Below, piece by piece: positions 34,610 to 38,328 of a stretch of DNA of 38,328 nucleotides. Location: the NCBI GenBank assembly GCA_018824205.1, contig JAHJGX010000099.1:1-38328 (forward strand). Direction: 5' to 3'. Numbering within the stretch: position 1 is the stretch's first letter; each line of letters opens with the position of its first letter. The notes under the pieces were generated by a model. That model was not told where the DNA came from. It saw nothing but the letters and a program-made list of their open reading frames with translations, and did not search any database. The stretch is from a bacterium (GTDB lineage: Bacteria; Fidelibacterota; UBA2242). Position numbers and translations under genes: made by a program.

Positions 34610-37600
34610 ATGGCAATGTTTGTTCATCTCCACAATCACTCTGACTACAGTCTGCTGGACGGTGCCCAGACGATTGAGGGACTGCTGACCAGGATTAAAG
34701 AACTCGGAATGTCGGCAGTGGCTCTGACCGAGCATGGCAATATGTTCAGCGTTGTCCCTTTTTACACGGCAGCCAAAAAATATGGTATTAAACCGATCAT
34801 TGGCTGTGAAGTCTATGTCGCCGAGAAAAGTCGTTTTAATAAAAAACCCAAAAGCCAGGGTGGTGTCGGGTACCATCATCTTGTTCTGCTGGCCCAGAAC
34901 AATCAGGGTTATAAAAATTTAATAAAGTTGGCCAGTCAGGGTTACCTCGAAGGATTTTACTACCGGCCACGGGTGGACCGGGAACTGCTGATAAAATATA
35001 ATGAAGGACTGATTGCGACTTCGGCCTGTATTCAGGGCAAGATTCAACGGCTGGCGTTAAAAGGAGACTTGGACAGGGCGAAAGAGACGGCTCTGGACTA
35101 TGGGGAAATATTCAAAGACCGGTTTTATCTCGAAGTTCAGAATCACTCATTAAAAGAGGAGGAGCGCTGGTATTCCATCTCCAAAAAACTGGCCGAGGAA
35201 ACCGGTTTACCACGGGTCGCTACAAATGATTCGCACTATGCCCGCGCCGAGCACTGGGAGGCCCACGATGTTCATTTTTGCCTGGGGCTGGGCAAGGAGC
35301 TGAGCGATCCGGACCGCCTGCGCTATGAACCCCATGACTACTGGCTGAAATCCTATGATGAGATGTGTGCCCTGTTCCCAGGCGATACGGAGGTCATTGA
35401 AAACACTGTAAAAATTGCGGAACAGTGTAATGTTAAACTGGATATCGGAAAGAATTTTTTACCCAATTTTCCGCTGCCCGAGGAAAAGCGGAATGAAACG
35501 GCCGACGAGTATTTAAAAGAATTGGTTTACGGGGGGCTGCAAAAACGCTATGCTGAGATTACTCCGGAAATAAACCAGCGGGCGGACTATGAACTGGGCG
35601 TCATTGAAAATATGGGATTTGCCGGCTATTTCCTGATTGTTCAGGACTTTGTTCACTTTGCAAAAGACAATGATATTCCCGTGGGGCCTGGCCGTGGCTC
35701 TGCCGCCGGCAGTATCGTTGCCTACGCACTTGAAATTACGGACATTGATCCCTTGAAGTATACGTTGATTTTTGAGCGGTTCCTGAATCCCGACCGGATT
35801 TCCATGCCGGATATTGACATCGATTTTTGTGATGAAAAACGCAACCGGGTGATTGATTATATCAAAGATAAATACGGCGCGGGCAGTGTCACGCAGATCA
35901 TTACGTTTGGCAAAATGAAAGCCCGGCTGGTGATTCGTGATGTCGGGCGGGTCATGAGTATGCCGCTGCCGGAAGTTGATCGTATTGCAAAATTGGTTCC
36001 CGAAGGTCCCAACATTCACCTGAAGGAATCCCTGGAACAGAGCCGGGAATTGAAAGAGGCCTCAACACTCGATGATGAGCATAAAAAGCTGTTTGATATT
36101 TCCCTTGTGCTGGAAGGCATGAACCGGCACTCTTCCACTCACGCTGCCGGTGTGGTAATCGCTCCCGGTGATTTGACCGATTACGTACCGCTGTATCAGT
36201 CATCCAATGGCGATATCACGACGCAGTACGATATGAAAAGTATCGATAAAATCGGTTTGCTGAAGGTCGATTTTCTGGGGCTGCGGAATCTGACAGTTAT
36301 TGACAATACTTTGTCCGCACTTCGGACACGGGGTATTGATCTGAACCTTGAAGAGATTTCCGAAGATGATTCCGAAACGTTGGCTCTTTTCGGTGAAGGC
36401 CGGACAATCGGGATTTTTCAGTTTGAATCCGCCGGTATGCGCGACTATTTAAAAAAATTGGAGCCCTCAGGGATTGAAGACCTGATTGCCATGAATGCCC
36501 TGTATCGTCCGGGCCCAATGGATATGATTGGCGATTTTATCGCCCGTAAACAGGGGCGGGCAAAAAGTACCTATCTCCATCCGAACCTCGAACCGATCCT
36601 GAAAGATACCTACGGCATTATTGTATATCAGGAACAGGTCATGCAGATTTGCAGCGCTATCGGCGGACTTTCTCTGGCGAAAGCCGATCTGATGCGCCGG
36701 GCCATCGGAAAAAAGCAGAAAGCCACCATGAATGAATTGAAAAAAGAATTCATTGAGGGGGCCAAATTAAAAAATATTTCCGTTACACTGGCCGAAGAGA
36801 TCTATGCGTTAATTGAAAAATTCGCTAGCTACGGTTTTAATAAAAGTCATTCCGCTGCGTATGCGGTACTGGCGTACCGGGTGGGATATTTGAAAACCCA
36901 TTTCCCGGCAGAATTTATGGCCGCCAACCTGACCAGCGAAATGAACAACACCGACCGGGTTGTCATTTTATCCAACGAAGTCCGCAGCATGGGCTCTGAC
37001 ATTCTGCCGCCAAGCATCAATTCCAGTGAAGTTAATTTTACCCCGGAAGACGGCGGAATCCGGTATGGATTGAATGCAATTAAAAATGTCGGTGGCCGGG
37101 CCGCGGAGTGTGTTGTCGCGGTCCGCAAAACCGATGGACCGTTCAAAACATTGTTCCAGTTTGTCAGTGCACTGGATCTGAAATGCGTCAATCGCAAAGC
37201 CCTTGAGAGCCTCGTGGCAGCCGGGGCGACGGATGATCTGGAGGGCAGCCGTTCCCAGCAGTTCGAGGCAATTGATTCAGCGATCCAGTATGCCCGGGGT
37301 TTTCAAAAAGAAAAAAATGCCGACCAGGTTAGCCTTTTCGATTTAAGCGCCGGCAATCTGAAATCGGTCATGCAGGAGCCCAAACTTCCCGATATTCCCC
37401 GTTGGGATGATAATGAGCGCTGGACCAGGGAAAAAGAGGCGGTTGGAATGTATCTTACCGGTCATCCCCTGCTTCAGTATAAAACCGAAATTGAATCCTT
37501 TTCGAATTATGATTTTACGGAAGCTCTGGATAAACTTGATAAAGCAGCGATACATCTCGGCGGGTTGGTCTCCGGTATCCGGAAACTGCTGGACCGCAAA

Positions 37601-38041
37601 AACCGGCAGATGGCTTTTATTACACTTGAAAGTCTGAACGGGACGGTTGAGGTTCTGGCATTTGCTGATATTTATGAAAAGTACCGTGAGTATATTCAGA
37701 TGGAAAAACTGGTGTTTGTGCATGGAAAAGTGAGCAGTCGTGGGGGTGATTCCGGAAAAATTATTGCTGAAGAAATCTGCCCTCTTGAGGGTTATATGGA
37801 TAAAAACTCCAAGAAAGTTCACATCCGGTTTAAAGATCTGACTATCGACGAAGGAAAGTTGACTGAAATCCGGGAATTGGCTGAAAAATATCCCGGCGAC
37901 TGTAACCTGATTATCCATATGGCTTATTCCGATGATGCGATCAAAGTCGTCCGCAGTGAACTGAAAGTCAGTCCACGGAAAAAATTTATCTCTGCGTTGT
38001 TGAAACAGCTGGGTGAGGATAATGTGTGGGTGGAAGCATGA
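34610..38041 (+). CDS. dnaE: DNA polymerase III alpha subunit
   Basis: The 1143-residue replicative polymerase. An N-terminal PHP domain has a full set of metal-site residues (HLHNH at 6-10, EHGN near 41, GCEVY near 65, HH near 89, NDSHY at 206-210), so it may keep proofreading activity. The polymerase carries catalytic D401 and D403 (MPDIDIDF), the palm and fingers with [12 protein letters not shown] (361-372), and [11 protein letters not shown] helix-hairpin-helix region and an OB-fold domain (about 990-1075) follow. The length fits DnaE1. It directly follows the UbiA gene with no gap, and its stop overlaps the dtd ATG (ATGA). Confidence 0.97.
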   Translation: MAMFVHLHNHSDYSLLDGAQTIEGLLTRIKELGMSAVALTEHGNMFSVVPFYTAAKKYGIKPIIGCEVYVAEKSRFNKKPKSQGGVGYHHLVLLAQNNQGYKNLIKLASQGYLEGFYYRPRVDRELLIKYNEGLIATSACIQGKIQRLALKGDLDRAKETALDYGEIFKDRFYLEVQNHSLKEEERWYSISKKLAEETGLPRVATNDSHYARAEHWEAHDVHFCLGLGKELSDPDRLRYEPHDYWLKSYDEMCALFPGDTEVIENTVKIAEQCNVKLDIGKNFLPNFPLPEEKRNETADEYLKELVYGGLQKRYAEITPEINQRADYELGVIENMGFAGYFLIVQDFVHFAKDNDIPVGPGRGSAAGSIVAYALEITDIDPLKYTLIFERFLNPDRISMPDIDIDFCDEKRNRVIDYIKDKYGAGSVTQIITFGKMKARLVIRDVGRVMSMPLPEVDRIAKLVPEGPNIHLKESLEQSRELKEASTLDDEHKKLFDISLVLEGMNRHSSTHAAGVVIAPGDLTDYVPLYQSSNGDITTQYDMKSIDKIGLLKVDFLGLRNLTVIDNTLSALRTRGIDLNLEEISEDDSETLALFGEGRTIGIFQFESAGMRDYLKKLEPSGIEDLIAMNALYRPGPMDMIGDFIARKQGRAKSTYLHPNLEPILKDTYGIIVYQEQVMQICSAIGGLSLAKADLMRRAIGKKQKATMNELKKEFIEGAKLKNISVTLAEEIYALIEKFASYGFNKSHSAAYAVLAYRVGYLKTHFPAEFMAANLTSEMNNTDRVVILSNEVRSMGSDILPPSINSSEVNFTPEDGGIRYGLNAIKNVGGRAAECVVAVRKTDGPFKTLFQFVSALDLKCVNRKALESLVAAGATDDLEGSRSQQFEAIDSAIQYARGFQKEKNADQVSLFDLSAGNLKSVMQEPKLPDIPRWDDNERWTREKEAVGMYLTGHPLLQYKTEIESFSNYDFTEALDKLDKAAIHLGGLVSGIRKLLDRKNRQMAFITLESLNGTVEVLAFADIYEKYREYIQMEKLVFVHGKVSSRGGDSGKIIAEEICPLEGYMDKNSKKVHIRFKDLTIDEGKLTEIRELAEKYPGDCNLIIHMAYSDDAIKVVRSELKVSPRKKFISALLKQLGEDNVWVEA

Positions 38042-38328
38042 TCGCGGTTATTCAGCGCAGCAGGAACGCCTCGGTTATCATTGATGAAAAGATCGTTGGG
38101 GAAATTGATCATGGATTGCTTGTCTTGCTGGGGGTATTTCAAGATGATGAAAAAGCGGACGCGGAGTTCCTGGTATCGAAAATAATCCATCTGCGAATTT
38201 TTAGTGACGCTGATGGTAAAATGAATCTATCGCTGAAGGATACTGGCGGCAGTTTGCTGGTAGTATCGCAATTTACCCTGTGTGGTGACTGGCGCAAAGG
38301 CCGCCGTCCGAGTTTTATCCGGGCCGCG
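38038..38328 (+). CDS. dtd: D-aminoacyl-tRNA deacylase (3' end outside window)
   Basis: The first 97 residues of a roughly 145-150 residue DTD, which strips D-amino acids from tRNA. Present: [16 protein letters not shown] at the N-terminus, [33 protein letters not shown] and the catalytic SQFTL ([12 protein letters not shown]). The NXPGP-type Pro motif should lie past the edge. Coupled to dnaE by an ATGA overlap. Confidence 0.92.
   Translation, partial: MIAVIQRSRNASVIIDEKIVGEIDHGLLVLLGVFQDDEKADAEFLVSKIIHLRIFSDADGKMNLSLKDTGGSLLVVSQFTLCGDWRKGRRPSFIRAA

Noticed and set aside
35513-36019. 168-codon minus frame within dnaE
   Set aside because: It lies opposite the catalytic region of a certain gene; long antisense frames are expected from the codon bias here.

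Overview
The window is a stretch of bacterial chromosome, almost entirely protein-coding, with one damaged accessory island near the left end. The gene families point to the FCB superphylum, perhaps a Calditrichota-, Marinimicrobia- or KSB1-like lineage. The evidence is a secreted protein opening with the W-x-G-G-x-V-P-x-A-A-D module, a PorV/PorQ-like outer-membrane protein beside a helix-hairpin-helix beta-barrel protein, a CsgG/LpoB-type secreted protein, and a UbiA enzyme of the kind seen in FCB genomes. No rRNA or tRNA was seen, so the phylum is an inference.

Layout. Positions 1-1316 (-) hold the start of a secreted repeat protein that runs off the left edge. Positions 1796-4630 are an AT-rich scar: the tail of an RND/MMPL transporter, a CsgG-like gene, a decayed HTH regulator, structured repeats, an intact HigA antitoxin and only the last codons of its HigB toxin, joined directly to the front half of the same transporter. 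Positions 4631-14709 (-) hold the rest of that broken transporter, an SLC13 symporter, TrhA/hemolysin III, RlmD, a GAF/HD-GYP phosphodiesterase and a very large duplicated CPBP protease. Positions 14819-15046 encode a 75-residue tandem-repeat protein with its own promoter and terminator. Positions 15184-19782 (-) form a tight operon of pfkA and three signalling proteins: a GAF pseudo-kinase, a REC-histidine kinase and a REC-helical protein.

From 19965 everything is on +: eno, a FtsB/DivIC-like protein, an orphan MotA, two outer-membrane proteins, a cell-wall amidase, murI and folC. A conserved translation/termination cluster follows (rho, rpmE, DUF1385, prfA, prmC), then a UbiA prenyltransferase, dnaE and the start of dtd at the right edge. 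pfkA and eno diverge from a 182-base region with a plausible promoter in each direction.

How the genes work together. The right half is housekeeping: glycolysis, division, envelope building, transcription termination, translation release and replication, packed with 1-23 base overlaps that imply translational coupling. The left half is envelope transport and signalling. The most unusual items are the transporter/HigBA scar, a repeat that follows two accessory genes like a cassette tail, the pfkA-linked signalling module, the 75-residue repeat protein and the duplicated CPBP protease. All family calls are from motif reading by eye; no database search was run.
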